DNA from: Vogesella mureinivorans
GTDB taxonomy: Bacteria; Pseudomonadota; Gammaproteobacteria; Burkholderiales; Chromobacteriaceae
Assembly: GCF_007644035.1 (NCBI RefSeq)
Contig: NZ_VMTV02000346.1
Coordinates: forward strand, 81,948-145,947
Direction of reading: 5' to 3'
DNA: 64,000 bases
How positions within the stretch are numbered: position 1 is the first letter of the stretch; each line of letters opens with the position of its first letter. The notes beneath the pieces are model-generated. The model had not been told where the DNA came from, did not search any database, and was given only the letters and a program-made list of their open reading frames with translations. Below, piece by piece: positions 18,475-29,549 of the stretch. The position numbers and the translations under genes were made by a program.

Positions 18475-19869
18475 CTAGCCTGCCAGCACATCGTTCAGCA
18501 GCAGCGTGGTCATGCCAGCGTCCACGTTTTCATGCTGCGCCTGGGTCAGAAACCCGGTCAGCCGGGTATGCAGGCGGATGGCTTCGTCCAGCATCGGGTC
18601 GGAGCCGGGTACATAGGCGCCGACGCTAATCAGGTCGCGGCTGCGCTGGTAGCGCGAAAACAGCTGCTTGAAGCGGCGGGCGCTGTCCATGTGCTCGCGC
18701 GGCACCACGTCTACCATCACCCGCGAGATGGATTGCTCGATATCGATGGCCGGATAGTGGCCAGACTCGGCCAGCTCGCGCGATAGCACAAAGTGGCCAT
18801 CCAGAATGGCCCGCGCCGAGTCGGCGATAGGGTCTTGCTGGTCGTCGCCCTCGGACAGCACCGTGTAGAAGGCAGTAATGGAGCCACCACCGGCCTCGCC
18901 ATTACCGGCGCGCTCGATCAGCTGTGGCAACTTGGCAAATACCGATGGCGGGTAGCCTTTGCTAACCGGTGGCTCGCCAATGGCCAGGGCAATTTCGCGC
19001 TGCGCCATGGCGTAGCGGGTAACCGAATCCATCAGCAGCAGCACATCCAGCCCCTGGGCACGGTAGTACTCGGCCAGCGCCGTGGCGTAGGCGGCGCCGT
19101 GCAGGCGCATCAGCGGCGGCATGTCGGCCGGGGCGGCCACTACCACCGAGCGTGCCAGGCCTTCTTCGCCCAGAATGTGCTCGATGAAGTCTTTCACCTC
19201 GCGGCCCCGCTCGCCAATCAGCCCCACCACCACCACGTCGGCACGGGTGTAGCGCGCCATCATGCCCAGCAGCACGGATTTACCCACGCCCGAGCCGGCA
19301 AACAGGCCCAAACGTTGGCCGCGGCCAACCGTGAGCAGGCCATTAATGGCCTTGACGCCCACATCCAGCACGTGCCGCACCGGCGTACGCTGCAAGGGAT
19401 TCAAAGGCTGGCTGTACAAAGGAAAGTAAGCTTCGGGGAATATCTGGCCTTTGCCATCCAGCGGGCGGCCTAGCGAGTCCAGCACGCGGCCCAGCAGGCT
19501 CAACCCCACCGGCACCTGGCGCCCCAGCGGGCCATTTACCTCGGCATTCACCTGCTGCTGCCCGTAGGCCGGCGGCTGAATACTGCGTGCTGGCCGCACC
19601 GGCGTGCCTGGCAGCAGCCCCTGGATATTGGCCACCGGCATCAAAAACAGCTTGTCGCCGGCAAAACCGACCACCTCGGCTTCTACCTTGTGGCCTTGGG
19701 CAAGGTGTACTTCGCAAGCACTGCCCACCGGCAAACGCAGGCCAACCGCCTCCATCACCAAGCCGGTCACACGGGTAAGCTGGCCCTCTGGCAACCAGGC
19801 CGGGGTATTGGCGACGGTTTGCTGGCAGGCGGCCAGGTAGCTGCGCTGGCTTTGCAGCAGGTCAATCAT
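18475..19869 (-). CDS. fliI: Flagellum-specific export ATPase FliI
   Basis: F1-beta-like ATPase of 464 residues. The P-loop [13 protein letters not shown] is near residues 187-199, with [17 protein letters not shown] and [22 protein letters not shown] following. It powers protein unfolding for flagellar type III export. It overlaps the fliH stop by 8 bp. Confidence 0.97.
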   Translation of the reverse strand: MIDLLQSQRSYLAACQQTVANTPAWLPEGQLTRVTGLVMEAVGLRLPVGSACEVHLAQGHKVEAEVVGFAGDKLFLMPVANIQGLLPGTPVRPARSIQPPAYGQQQVNAEVNGPLGRQVPVGLSLLGRVLDSLGRPLDGKGQIFPEAYFPLYSQPLNPLQRTPVRHVLDVGVKAINGLLTVGRGQRLGLFAGSGVGKSVLLGMMARYTRADVVVVGLIGERGREVKDFIEHILGEEGLARSVVVAAPADMPPLMRLHGAAYATALAEYYRAQGLDVLLLMDSVTRYAMAQREIALAIGEPPVSKGYPPSVFAKLPQLIERAGNGEAGGGSITAFYTVLSEGDDQQDPIADSARAILDGHFVLSRELAESGHYPAIDIEQSISRVMVDVVPREHMDSARRFKQLFSRYQRSRDLISVGAYVPGSDPMLDEAIRLHTRLTGFLTQAQHENVDAGMTTLLLNDVLAG

Positions 19870-20656
19870 GCGCGGGCAACCCCAGCGCCTGGCGCAATGC
19901 GGCCAACCTTGGCGGTAGTGTCAGGTCCAGCTTGACGCTGCCGGTATCTACCACGCAGCCACCGCGCACCACGGCATCATCGGCCACCCACTGCCAGCTC
20001 ACCCCGGCAAAACGCTCCTGCGCAAAAGCCTGTATCACCGCTATGTCTTCCGGGTGGGCGCGCACGCGTGCCTGTAGCAGGCCCTGCCCCAGCTCATCCA
20101 GCGCGGCCTGCAACACAGGCAGTACGGCGGCCCTGTCCAGCGCGATCTTGCTGGCGACGATCTGCTCGGCAAAACCGACCGCCAGCTGCAATACCTCGGC
20201 AGACAAGGCCGTGCCCAGCTGCTGTAGCTGGGTTTCCATGGCTTGCTGCAGCTCGGCCAGTGGTGCCCAGTATGTTTCGAACTGCTGGGCTGCATCGGCC
20301 AGCGCTTGCTGTGCCCCCTCGGCCTGCCCCAGCTGCAGCCCTTCTTCTTTGCCTGCTTCAAAGCCAGCCTGCCAGGCTTCCTGATGAATGGCCTCCAGTT
20401 CGGCTGCGGTGGGGTAAGCCGGTGGTGGCAACGCGTCTTCTGGCGCGACTGCCGACTCGGGCTGCTCGGGCGGCGTCGCCTCTACCGTGTCCTGCTGCAA
20501 AGCAGAAACCCCCTCTGCGGGGGCTTCAGTCGCGGCAATGCTGGCTTCGGGCTGCGGGGCGGGCTGCGCCCCTATCTCGCCAAAGCGCCAGGACTGCCAC
20601 TGGCCCAGCGCTTCCGCCGGGATGATGTTGTTACTCGACAAGGCCTTCGTCTCCAC
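19862..20656 (-). CDS. fliH: Flagellar export ATPase regulator FliH
   Basis: Protein of 264 residues with a Pro/Ala/Glu-rich N-terminus and a C-terminal FliH domain ([31 protein letters not shown]). It binds FliI and the C-ring. The frame opens with GTG at 20656, overlapping the fliG stop by 26 bp; no ATG gives a full-length product, so the GTG is preferred. Confidence 0.92.
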   Translation of the reverse strand: METKALSSNNIIPAEALGQWQSWRFGEIGAQPAPQPEASIAATEAPAEGVSALQQDTVEATPPEQPESAVAPEDALPPPAYPTAAELEAIHQEAWQAGFEAGKEEGLQLGQAEGAQQALADAAQQFETYWAPLAELQQAMETQLQQLGTALSAEVLQLAVGFAEQIVASKIALDRAAVLPVLQAALDELGQGLLQARVRAHPEDIAVIQAFAQERFAGVSWQWVADDAVVRGGCVVDTGSVKLDLTLPPRLAALRQALGLPAHD

Positions 20657-21629
20657 CTTTGCTTGCGATCACGATCTGGCCTTCGTCTGCCAGCTTGCGC
20701 ACAATTTTGAGAATCTCTTTCTGCTCGGCTTCCACTTCGGACAGCTTGACCGGGCCTTTGGATTCCAGATCATCACGCAGCATCTCGGCTGCACGCGACG
20801 ACATATTGCGGAAGATCTTGTCCTTGAGCTCCTGGCTGGTACCTTTCAGTGCCACCACCAGCGAGTCGGACTGCACTTCGCGCAGGATGGTCTGGATAGA
20901 GCGGTCGTCGATTTCCAGAATGTTGTCGAACACGAACATCTTGTCCTGAATGCGCTGCGCCAGCTCCGGGTCGTACTCGCGGATATACGACAGCGCAGAG
21001 GCTTCCACATTGGAGCCCAGGAAGTTCAGGATCTCGGCAGTCATGCCCACGCCACCCGCCGCGCTCTTCTTCACGCGGTCGGAGCCGGACAGCAGCTGGG
21101 TCAGCACGTCGTTCAGCTCGCGCAGAGCCTGCGGCTGCACACCTTCCAGCGTGGCGGTACGGATCAGTACTTCGTTACGCATACGCTCGGGGAAGTAGGC
21201 CAGAATGGCGCTGGACAGGTCGGGGTCCAGGTGCACCATGATGGTGGCAATAATCTGCGGGTGCTCGTTGCGAATCAGGTCTGCCGCGGACGATGGGTCC
21301 ATCCACTTCAGGCTTTCGATACCGCTGTGATCGTTGCCCTGCAGAATCTTGTCCAGCAGGTTGGCCGCTTTATCCGGGCCCAACGCCTCTACCAGTACGT
21401 TGCGCAGGTATTCGTCGGTGGCGCCAAAGTTGGCGCGGGCGGCACATTCTTCGCGGAACTGCCCCACGACTTTTTCGACTTCTTCATGGCTCAGGTTACT
21501 CAGGCTGGCCATGGCCAAGCTGAGCTTTTGCACTTCCTTGGGCCCCAGGTACTTGAATACCTCAATGGCCTCGGCCTGACCCAGGCTGAACAGCAGCACC
21601 GAGCTGCGACGAATACCGGCATCACTCAT
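20631..21629 (-). CDS. fliG: Flagellar switch protein FliG
   Basis: Protein of 332 residues with the N-terminal FliF-binding, middle and C-terminal torque domains. The C-terminal charged helix (DNILEIDDRSIQTILREVQSDSLVVALKG) that contacts MotA is intact. Its start overlaps the fliF stop by 8 bp. Confidence 0.97.
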   Translation of the reverse strand: MSDAGIRRSSVLLFSLGQAEAIEVFKYLGPKEVQKLSLAMASLSNLSHEEVEKVVGQFREECAARANFGATDEYLRNVLVEALGPDKAANLLDKILQGNDHSGIESLKWMDPSSAADLIRNEHPQIIATIMVHLDPDLSSAILAYFPERMRNEVLIRTATLEGVQPQALRELNDVLTQLLSGSDRVKKSAAGGVGMTAEILNFLGSNVEASALSYIREYDPELAQRIQDKMFVFDNILEIDDRSIQTILREVQSDSLVVALKGTSQELKDKIFRNMSSRAAEMLRDDLESKGPVKLSEVEAEQKEILKIVRKLADEGQIVIASKGGDEGLVE

Positions 21630-23367
21630 CTGACGTTATCCATTCTTTAATGATCTGCGCCGCCATGCGCGGGTCAGCTTTCACCAGGTCACGCGCAGCC
21701 TGCAGATGGGCTTCGTACTGACGACGGGCTTGCTCTTTCGGATCGCCACTATCACCGCCACCCGCTGCGCCACCTTCACCACCGGATTCGCCACCCTCTT
21801 CGCCATCTTCACCGGCCACCGCCAGCAAGCGCCCGCCAGCCGCGGCCGCAGCCTCTTCTGTCTCTGGCGTATCGGCAGCAGGGGGTTTGGCCACATCCCG
21901 CATGATGGGGCGCACCACACCAAACAACAGGTACAGCACGGCAAGGGCCAGCAGGCCGTATTTGATCAGCTCACCCGCATTGGCGCTGAGGAAATCCAGT
22001 GCACGATCTTTTGCTGTGCTGACCGGTACGGCATCAGCAAAGCTGGCATTCACCACGTTTACCGAATCACCACGATCTTTATTGTAGCCGATGGCCTCTT
22101 GTACCAAGCTCTGGATTTGGGCTGACTCTTTGTCAGTCAGCGGTGTCGGTTTTGCTTCGCCATTGGCGTCCGGCACCATCTTGTAATTGACCACTACCGC
22201 AGCTGTCAGGCGCTTGATATTGCCTTTGGGCATCTTGGTGTGCTGGATAGTCTTGTCAACTTCGTAGTTGGTGGTAATTTCGCGGTGGGTGGTACCCGAC
22301 GCGGTGCCCATGGGCAGGCCGGATAGCGTGGCGGTACCCGGGGCGGCACCCGGTGGTAGCGTCAGCGGTGCAGACGCAGCAGACGGCGGCTGGTTGGTCA
22401 GTGCACCCGGCACACCCGAGGGCAAGCTGGCATCTTTGCCCAGCGATTCGACAATCTGCTGGCTGCGCGTAGCCGACGGGTTGGGCGTAGAGTTGGGGCG
22501 GTAGGTTTCCGAGGTTTGCTCCACCTCGGCAAAATCTACCGCAGCGGTAACCTGGGCGCGGGCGTTACCCTTGCCAAAGATGGGCTCCAGAATAGCCTCT
22601 ACCCGCTTGGCGTAGTCGGCTTCGATCTGGCGCACGTAGTCCAGCTGGCGGCGGTCCAGGCCAGAGGCGTTGTTCAGGTCTGGCAGGCTGGACAGCAGGT
22701 TGCCGTCTTGGTCCACGATAGATACATTGCGCACCGGCAGGTTAGGCACCGAGCTGGACACCAGGTGCAAAATACCGGCTATCTGGCCTGCATCCAGAAT
22801 GCGCCCGCCACGCATGCTCAGCATGACCGAGGCAGTAGGCAGCTGCTGCTCGCGCACAAAGACGCTTTGCTTGGGCATGGCCAGGTGAACACGCGCGGTT
22901 TCCACCACGCCGACCGATTCAATCGTACGGGCCAGCTCGCCCTCGATGGAACGCTGGTAGTTCACCTGTTCGGCAAACTGGCTGATGCCGAATTTCTGCT
23001 TGTCCATCAGCTCGAAGCCCACACCGCCAGCCTTGGGCAGGCCCTGGCTGGCCAGCTTCAGCCGCACATCGTAGACCTTGTCGCTGGGCACCGAAATCAC
23101 CCCGCCATCACTGATCTGGTAGGGCACATTCATTTGCTGCAGCGACGCAGTGATCTGGCCGCCATCACGGTCGGCCAAGCCAGTAAACAGGACTTTGTAA
23201 GCGGGTTCGCGGTTGAAAGCGAAAAGAGCAATAGCAATAGACAACACCGCTGCGACAGCGGTGAAGAAGAGAATTTTTTTGTTGTTGGGAAGGGCCTTGA
23301 AGCGCTCTAGCACTTCATTAAGGCGCACTTTCCAGGCAGGCGCAGCGTTGTCTACCAGATCAGCCAT
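21622..23367 (-). CDS. fliF: Flagellar MS-ring protein FliF
   Basis: Protein of 581 residues with two membrane segments (residues ~27-50 and ~455-475) flanking a periplasmic YscJ/FliF domain (ELARTIESVGVVETARVHLAMPKQSVFVREQ). The cytoplasmic C-terminus is acidic and Gly-rich before the FliG-binding tail (MAAQIIKEWI). It forms the base of the rotor. It starts 57 bp after fliE. Confidence 0.96.
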   Translation of the reverse strand: MADLVDNAAPAWKVRLNEVLERFKALPNNKKILFFTAVAAVLSIAIALFAFNREPAYKVLFTGLADRDGGQITASLQQMNVPYQISDGGVISVPSDKVYDVRLKLASQGLPKAGGVGFELMDKQKFGISQFAEQVNYQRSIEGELARTIESVGVVETARVHLAMPKQSVFVREQQLPTASVMLSMRGGRILDAGQIAGILHLVSSSVPNLPVRNVSIVDQDGNLLSSLPDLNNASGLDRRQLDYVRQIEADYAKRVEAILEPIFGKGNARAQVTAAVDFAEVEQTSETYRPNSTPNPSATRSQQIVESLGKDASLPSGVPGALTNQPPSAASAPLTLPPGAAPGTATLSGLPMGTASGTTHREITTNYEVDKTIQHTKMPKGNIKRLTAAVVVNYKMVPDANGEAKPTPLTDKESAQIQSLVQEAIGYNKDRGDSVNVVNASFADAVPVSTAKDRALDFLSANAGELIKYGLLALAVLYLLFGVVRPIMRDVAKPPAADTPETEEAAAAAGGRLLAVAGEDGEEGGESGGEGGAAGGGDSGDPKEQARRQYEAHLQAARDLVKADPRMAAQIIKEWITSDE

Positions 23368-23424
23368 ACAGTGGTTGTTTCGTTATTGATCTTCCGCTGC
23401 AAGCCAAACCGGGGCAGCGCAGCG

Positions 23425-23745
23425 CTACACTTGCGTATTCATGATTTCCTGATAAGCCGAAACCAGTTTGTTCCTGGCCTGCACCATGGTCTGGAAGCTC
23501 AGACTGGCTTTCTGCATTGTCACCATCACGTCCTGGATGTCGACCCCCTCTTCACCCAGCTCGAAGCGCTTTTGCAGCTCTTGCGATGTTTGCTGCACCT
23601 GGTTGACCTGCTCCAGCGTCGATTTCAGCACGTTGGAGAAATCAACTTCCGGTGTTTCTTCGGCGGCGGGTGCCTGCTTGCCTGCGGCAAGCGCAGACAT
23701 GGCTCGAAGCTCTCCCAGCAACTGATTGATGCCTTGCGTAGACAT
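23425..23745 (-). CDS. fliE: Flagellar hook-basal body protein FliE
   Basis: Protein of 106 residues starting MSTQGINQLLGELRAMS, with the conserved VDIQDVMVTMQKASLSFQTMVQARNKLVSAYQEIMN. It links the MS ring to the rod. ATG at 23745 has GAGGT about 6 bp upstream; the longer open frame to 23988 runs through fleR in another frame. Confidence 0.95.
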   Translation of the reverse strand: MSTQGINQLLGELRAMSALAAGKQAPAAEETPEVDFSNVLKSTLEQVNQVQQTSQELQKRFELGEEGVDIQDVMVTMQKASLSFQTMVQARNKLVSAYQEIMNTQV

Positions 23746-23773
23746 GTTGACCTCTACCCGTGAACGAATCTGC

Positions 23774-25111
<1,338 letters not shown>

Positions 25112-25133
25112 GTGTTTCTACATCCGTAAAACT

Positions 25134-25826
25134 TTAGTCCGCGTGCGCACGGCCTGCACACAGCGCGATCAGGCGGGGGGCAATCCCCGCCAGGGGCAAT
25201 ACTTCGTGTACGCCACCGCAGGCAATCGCCTCTTTGGGCATACCAAACACCACACAAGAGGCTTCATCCTGGGCGATATTGTGCGCGCCGGACTCTTTGA
25301 GCTCGACCATACCTGTCGCGCCATCGCGCCCCATGCCGGTAAGAATCACGCCGATGCAGTTTTTACCGATCACGTTGGCCGCAGAGCGGAACAGCACATC
25401 TACCGATGGCTTGTGGCGGTTTACCGGCACCCCGTGGTGCAGGCTGGTGGCGTAGCCTATGGTGCTGGCGGGCTTGACCAGCAGGTGCGAGTGGCCGGGG
25501 GCAATGTAGACGTGGCCTGGCTGCAGGCGCTCGCCATCTTCGGCTTCTTTTACCGTCAGCTTGCACAAGGCATCCAGCCGTACGGCAAACGACTTGGTAA
25601 ACATTTCCGGCATGTGCTGGGTAATGACAATGGGCGGCATGCTGGCGGGCAAGGCAGTCAGCAGCACGCGCAACGCCTCGGTACCACCGGTAGAGGAGCC
25701 AATCACGATCACCGTTTGCCGCCCCAGCGAGAGCTTGCCCGGCTGGCGCGGCAGAATCATGTCGGCACTATGGCTAGGTGCCACTTCTATGGGCTTGGAC
25801 GCAGCTGTTTTTTTATCGAGGGCCAT
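25134..25826 (-). CDS. cheB: CheB-type protein-glutamate methylesterase, no receiver domain
   Basis: Protein of 230 residues comprising only the CheB catalytic domain. The triad is visible: Ser45 ([11 protein letters not shown]), His73 (ITQHMPEMF) and Asp170 ([11 protein letters not shown]). In the family this enzyme removes methyl groups from chemoreceptor glutamates and deamidates glutamines. The first ~35 residues are a disordered, basic/Ser-rich lead ([20 protein letters not shown]), not a receiver. Without the receiver the usual CheA-phosphate control is missing. It is followed by fleR with a 22-bp gap. Confidence 0.88.
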   Translation of the reverse strand: MALDKKTAASKPIEVAPSHSADMILPRQPGKLSLGRQTVIVIGSSTGGTEALRVLLTALPASMPPIVITQHMPEMFTKSFAVRLDALCKLTVKEAEDGERLQPGHVYIAPGHSHLLVKPASTIGYATSLHHGVPVNRHKPSVDVLFRSAANVIGKNCIGVILTGMGRDGATGMVELKESGAHNIAQDEASCVVFGMPKEAIACGGVHEVLPLAGIAPRLIALCAGRAHAD

Positions 25827-25859
25827 ACTTTCCCTTAGTCATTTTGCGGCAAACAAACA

Positions 25860-26333
25860 CTATTCACGCCCGGCCTGGCGCAAGAACGCCAGACACCACG
25901 CTTCACACGCCTGCTCTATCAGATCCAGCACCTGCTCAAAGCCCTGCGGGCCACCGTAGTACGGGTCGGGCACGTCGGCCTCTTTACCCAATATCGACAA
26001 CAATAGCTGCGGTGTCACACCCTTTTGACGCATGGCCTGCAAGCTGGCCAGATTGGCGCGGTCTGCGGCCAACATGTAATCAAAGCGGCTAAAGTCGGCC
26101 GCGCTGACCTGGCGGGCACGCTGCTGGCGCAAATCGTAGCCGCGCACCAGCGCGGCTTGCGTACTGCGTAGATCGGGCGCCTCGCCTATGTGGTAGGCAT
26201 GCGTGCCGGCGGAGTCTACTTCAAGCTGGTCTTGCAGGCCATGCTTTAACAACATGCTGCGCATCACCCCCTCGGCGGTAGGCGAGCGGCAGATGTTGCC
26301 CATGCAGACCATGAGTATGCGTTTTTTGCTCAT
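25860..26333 (-). CDS. Low-molecular-weight protein-tyrosine phosphatase
   Basis: Protein of 157 residues with the CX5R active site at residues 10-16 (VCMGNICRSPTAEG) and the general-acid loop DPYYGG near 128. These are hallmarks of LMW-PTP enzymes that dephosphorylate tyrosine kinases such as Wzc, or arsenate-reductase relatives. No kinase gene is adjacent. It lies between cheB and uvrB; a copy of the dispersed 10-mer sits in the 39-bp gap to uvrB. Confidence 0.88.
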   Translation of the reverse strand: MSKKRILMVCMGNICRSPTAEGVMRSMLLKHGLQDQLEVDSAGTHAYHIGEAPDLRSTQAALVRGYDLRQQRARQVSAADFSRFDYMLAADRANLASLQAMRQKGVTPQLLLSILGKEADVPDPYYGGPQGFEQVLDLIEQACEAWCLAFLRQAGRE

Positions 26334-26372
26334 TGCGTTCCCTATGCGGCCAACTTGGCGTGGGCTGGCGGC

Positions 26373-28388
26373 TTACAGGCCGCTCATCCAGGCTTTTTCC
26401 TTGAAGGCTTTCAGTTCGTCGCGCAGCTTGGCGGCTTTTTCGAACTCCAGATTGCGCGCCGCTTCCATCATGTCTTTTTCCAGACGCTTGATTTCTTTGG
26501 CCAGCGCCTTTTCATCCAGCATGGCAATACGGGCGTTTTCGGCCAGGGCTTTTTTGTCCACCGGCTCGTTCTGGTACACGCCGTCGATGATGTCCTTGAT
26601 CTTCTTGCTCACCCCCTGCGGCACGATGCCGTGCTCGGTGTTAAACGCTACCTGCTTATTACGACGGCGCTCGGTTTCATCCATGGCGCGCTGCATGCTA
26701 TTGGTGATGCGGTCGGCGTACAGCAGCGCTTTACCGTGCAGGTTACGCGCGGCGCGGCCTATGGTCTGGATCAGGCTGCGCTCGCTACGCAGGAAGCCTT
26801 CCTTGTCGGCATCCAGAATCGCCACCAGGCTTACCTCGGGGATATCCAGGCCTTCGCGCAGCAGGTTGATGCCGATCAGCACGTCGAACATGCCCAGGCG
26901 CAGGTCGCGGATGATCTCCACCCGCTCTACCGTATCGATATCGCTGTGCAGGTAGCGCACCTTGATGCCGTGCTCGGTGTAGTAATCGGCCAGCTGCTCG
27001 GCCATGCGCTTGGTCAGCGTGGTCACCAGCACGCGCTCGCCGCGCTCGATGCGCAGGTGGATTTCCGACAGCAGGTCGTCCACCTGCGTGCCCACCGGGC
27101 GGATCTCGATAATCGGGTCCACCAGGCCGGTTGGCCGCACCACCTGCTCTACCACCTGGCCGGCGTGCTCTTTTTCGTAGTCGGCTGGCGTGGCAGATAC
27201 AAAAATGGTTTGCGGCATCAGCTGTTCAAATTCGTGGAACTTCAGCGGGCGGTTGTCCACGGCCGACGGCAGGCGGAAGCCGTAGTCCACCAGGTTTTGC
27301 TTACGCGCCGCATCGCCTTTGTACATGGCGCCCACCTGCGGCACGGTCACGTGGCTTTCATCGATAAACATCAGCGCGTTCTTGGGCAGGTAGTCGATCA
27401 GCGTGGGCGGTGCGCCGCCCGGCTCGCGGCCGGAAAAGTGGCGCGAGTAGTTTTCGATGCCCTTGCAAAAGCCCATTTCGTACAGCATTTCCAGGTCAAA
27501 GCGCGTGCGCTGCTCGATGCGCTGCGCCTCCACCAGCTTGCCTTCTTTCAGGTACCAGGCCACGCGGTCGGCCAGCTCCAGCTTGATCTGCTCGCAGGCG
27601 CGCAGCACGGTGTCGCGCGGCGTCACGTAGTGGCTGGACGGGAACACGGTAAAGCGGCCAACACGCTGCTTGGTGGTGCCGGTGAGCGGGTCGAACAGCG
27701 TGAGCGTTTCCACCTCGTCGTCAAACAGGCTGATACGCACGGCGGTGTCGTTGCTTTCGGCCGGGAACACGTCGATCACGTCGCCGCGCACGCGGAAAGT
27801 ACCGCGGGAAAAGTCGGTGTCGTTACGGTCGTACTGCATAGCCACCAGGCGGCTGACGATATCCTTCTGCGGCGTGGTTTCGCCCTCTTTCAGGTGCAGG
27901 ATCATCTGGTGGTAGTCGGACGGGTCGCCGATACCGTAAATGGCCGACACGGTGGCCACGATCACGCAGTCCGGCCGCTCCAGAATGCTTTTGGTGGCCG
28001 ACAAGCGCATCTGCTCGATGTGCTCGTTGATGCTGGAGTCTTTTTCGATAAACAAGTCGCGGCTGGGCACGTAGGCCTCGGGCTGGTAGTAGTCGTAGTA
28101 CGACACAAAATACTCCACCGCGTTTTCGGGGAAAAACTCGCGCATCTCGCTGTACAGCTGTGCTGCCAGGGTTTTGTTGTGCGCCATGATGATGGCCGGG
28201 CGGCCAGTTTGCGCAATGACATTGGCCATGGTGTAGGTTTTGCCAGAGCCGGTCACGCCCAGTAGCGTCTGGTAGCTCAGCCCGTCGGACAGGCCCTCGA
28301 CCAGGCTGGCAATCGCCGCAGGCTGATCGCCCGCCGGAGCAAAAGGCTGATGGAGCTTGAAAGCGCTGCCTGGATAGCTTACGACCAT
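26373..28388 (-). CDS. uvrB: Excinuclease ABC subunit B
   Basis: DNA repair helicase-like protein of 671 residues. Walker A GVTGSGKT is near residues 43-50, the beta-hairpin [17 protein letters not shown] that clamps the damaged strand near 92-108, later helicase motifs include TIGRAARN, and a C-terminal UVR motif ([25 protein letters not shown]) binds UvrC. It acts with UvrA and UvrC in nucleotide excision repair. It has its own 5' region of 238 bp shared with pbpG; I see no clear LexA box there. Confidence 0.97.
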   Translation of the reverse strand: MVVSYPGSAFKLHQPFAPAGDQPAAIASLVEGLSDGLSYQTLLGVTGSGKTYTMANVIAQTGRPAIIMAHNKTLAAQLYSEMREFFPENAVEYFVSYYDYYQPEAYVPSRDLFIEKDSSINEHIEQMRLSATKSILERPDCVIVATVSAIYGIGDPSDYHQMILHLKEGETTPQKDIVSRLVAMQYDRNDTDFSRGTFRVRGDVIDVFPAESNDTAVRISLFDDEVETLTLFDPLTGTTKQRVGRFTVFPSSHYVTPRDTVLRACEQIKLELADRVAWYLKEGKLVEAQRIEQRTRFDLEMLYEMGFCKGIENYSRHFSGREPGGAPPTLIDYLPKNALMFIDESHVTVPQVGAMYKGDAARKQNLVDYGFRLPSAVDNRPLKFHEFEQLMPQTIFVSATPADYEKEHAGQVVEQVVRPTGLVDPIIEIRPVGTQVDDLLSEIHLRIERGERVLVTTLTKRMAEQLADYYTEHGIKVRYLHSDIDTVERVEIIRDLRLGMFDVLIGINLLREGLDIPEVSLVAILDADKEGFLRSERSLIQTIGRAARNLHGKALLYADRITNSMQRAMDETERRRNKQVAFNTEHGIVPQGVSKKIKDIIDGVYQNEPVDKKALAENARIAMLDEKALAKEIKRLEKDMMEAARNLEFEKAAKLRDELKAFKEKAWMSGL

Positions 28389-28626
28389 GGAATTTCACTC
28401 ATTTGTCACGCCTTATGCCGGTAACTAGCCCACATTTCATGTGTTTTGACTAAAAGTAATGCCGGACAAAGCAGGGGAATCAATTTAAAATAAAAGGGCT
28501 CGATAAACCAACAACAGGGTAAGCCTGACAGGCCGTGCCAAGACACGGCGCTTTTGCGCATCACCGGGTGTGATACAGCCCTGCCAGCGCCTTACCTGCC
28601 GCATGAACACTGCATCGGAGCCATGA
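28389..28626. other. Divergent intergenic region uvrB / pbpG
   Basis: It carries promoters for both divergent genes but no convincing match. The one structured element is GCCGTG / CACGGC with a 6-nt loop at 28532-28549 followed by GCTTTT, a possible short leader hairpin for pbpG. Confidence 0.5.
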
Positions 28627-29487
28627 ATGATGCTCAGAACCTTTGCGCTGCTAGGCTGCCTGGCCGCCAGCAGCATGGTGGCGCATGCCGCCCAGCCTGT
28701 AAACCTGCAAACCCAGGCATTGACCAGTAGCCCGCGGCTGAATTCCCAGTCCGTGGCCGTGGTGGACTCGCAAACCGGCAAGCTGGTTTACGAAAAAAAC
28801 CCGCTGCAAACCCAGCCCATCGCGTCGATCACCAAGCTGATGACCGCCATGGTGATGCTGGATGCCGGCCTATCGCTGGATGAACCCATCACCATTACCG
28901 AAGACGAAGTAGACCGCCTGAAAAACACCAGCTCGCGCCTGAGTGTGGGCTCGACCCTGACCCGCCGCGAGATGCTGCTGCTGGCGCTGATGTCGTCGGA
29001 AAACCGTGCCTCGGCCTCGCTGGCGCGCACCTACCCCGGCGGCAAAGCTGCGTTTATTGCCAAGATGAACCAGAAAGCCCGCAGCATCGGCATGCGCAAT
29101 GCCGTGTTCCACGATGCCACCGGCCTGGACATGCGCAACAGCGCCACCGCCATGGACCTGGTACGCATGGTGAAGGCGGCCTACCAGTACCCGCTGATCC
29201 GCCAGTTTTCCACCACGCACGAATACATTGCCCACCCCAGCGCCACCCGTGTGCTGCACTACAAAAACAGCAACCCGCTGGTACGTGAGGGCGAGTGGGA
29301 TATCGGCCTGTCCAAAACCGGCTACATCGAAGAAGCCGGCCGCTGCCTGGTGATGGAAACCACCATGGGCAGCCAGCGCCTGATCGTGGTGCTGCTGGCA
29401 GCCAATGGCTCGGCCGCCCGCGTGAACGATGCCAAGTCCATCAAGACCTGGCTGGAAGCCCACCCCAATAGCTGGCTGTCGGGCTAA
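28627..29487 (+). CDS. pbpG: D-alanyl-D-alanine endopeptidase (PBP7-like)
   Basis: Serine peptidase of 286 residues with a signal peptide (residues 1-22, cleaved after AHA). Active-site motifs are SITK at 67-70, SEN at 124-126 and KTG at 229-231, in the right order for a class C low-molecular-weight penicillin-binding protein. PBP7 cuts D-Ala to meso-DAP cross-links in the periplasm. Two tandem ATGs are possible at 28627 and 28630. It ends 16 bp before a perfect motif-based terminator. Confidence 0.92.
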   Translation: MMLRTFALLGCLAASSMVAHAAQPVNLQTQALTSSPRLNSQSVAVVDSQTGKLVYEKNPLQTQPIASITKLMTAMVMLDAGLSLDEPITITEDEVDRLKNTSSRLSVGSTLTRREMLLLALMSSENRASASLARTYPGGKAAFIAKMNQKARSIGMRNAVFHDATGLDMRNSATAMDLVRMVKAAYQYPLIRQFSTTHEYIAHPSATRVLHYKNSNPLVREGEWDIGLSKTGYIEEAGRCLVMETTMGSQRLIVVLLAANGSAARVNDAKSIKTWLEAHPNSWLSG

Positions 29488-29503
29488 GCCGGCGCAGTAC
29501 GAC

Positions 29504-29533
29504 AAAAAGGTTGGCCGCGCGGCCAACCTTTTT
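29504..29533. terminator. Bidirectional terminator made of two facing motif cores
   Basis: AAAAAGGTTGGCCGC abuts its exact reverse complement with no spacer, ending in a T-run in both directions. It lies between the converging pbpG and fbpC genes, 16 bp from each. The two central 9-mers overlap as GTTGGCCGC/GCGGCCAAC. Confidence 0.85.
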
Positions 29534-29549
29534 TGTTTTACCACCGCAC

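Noticed and set aside
23368-23424. Sigma-54 promoter before fliF
   Set aside because: GG and GC elements are present but with 8 instead of 10 bases between them.
26355-28265. Plus-strand open frame of 636 codons
   Set aside because: Antisense to uvrB, His/Val-rich and without any recognisable domain.
28389-28626. LexA box before uvrB
   Set aside because: No CTGT-N8-ACAG in the region.
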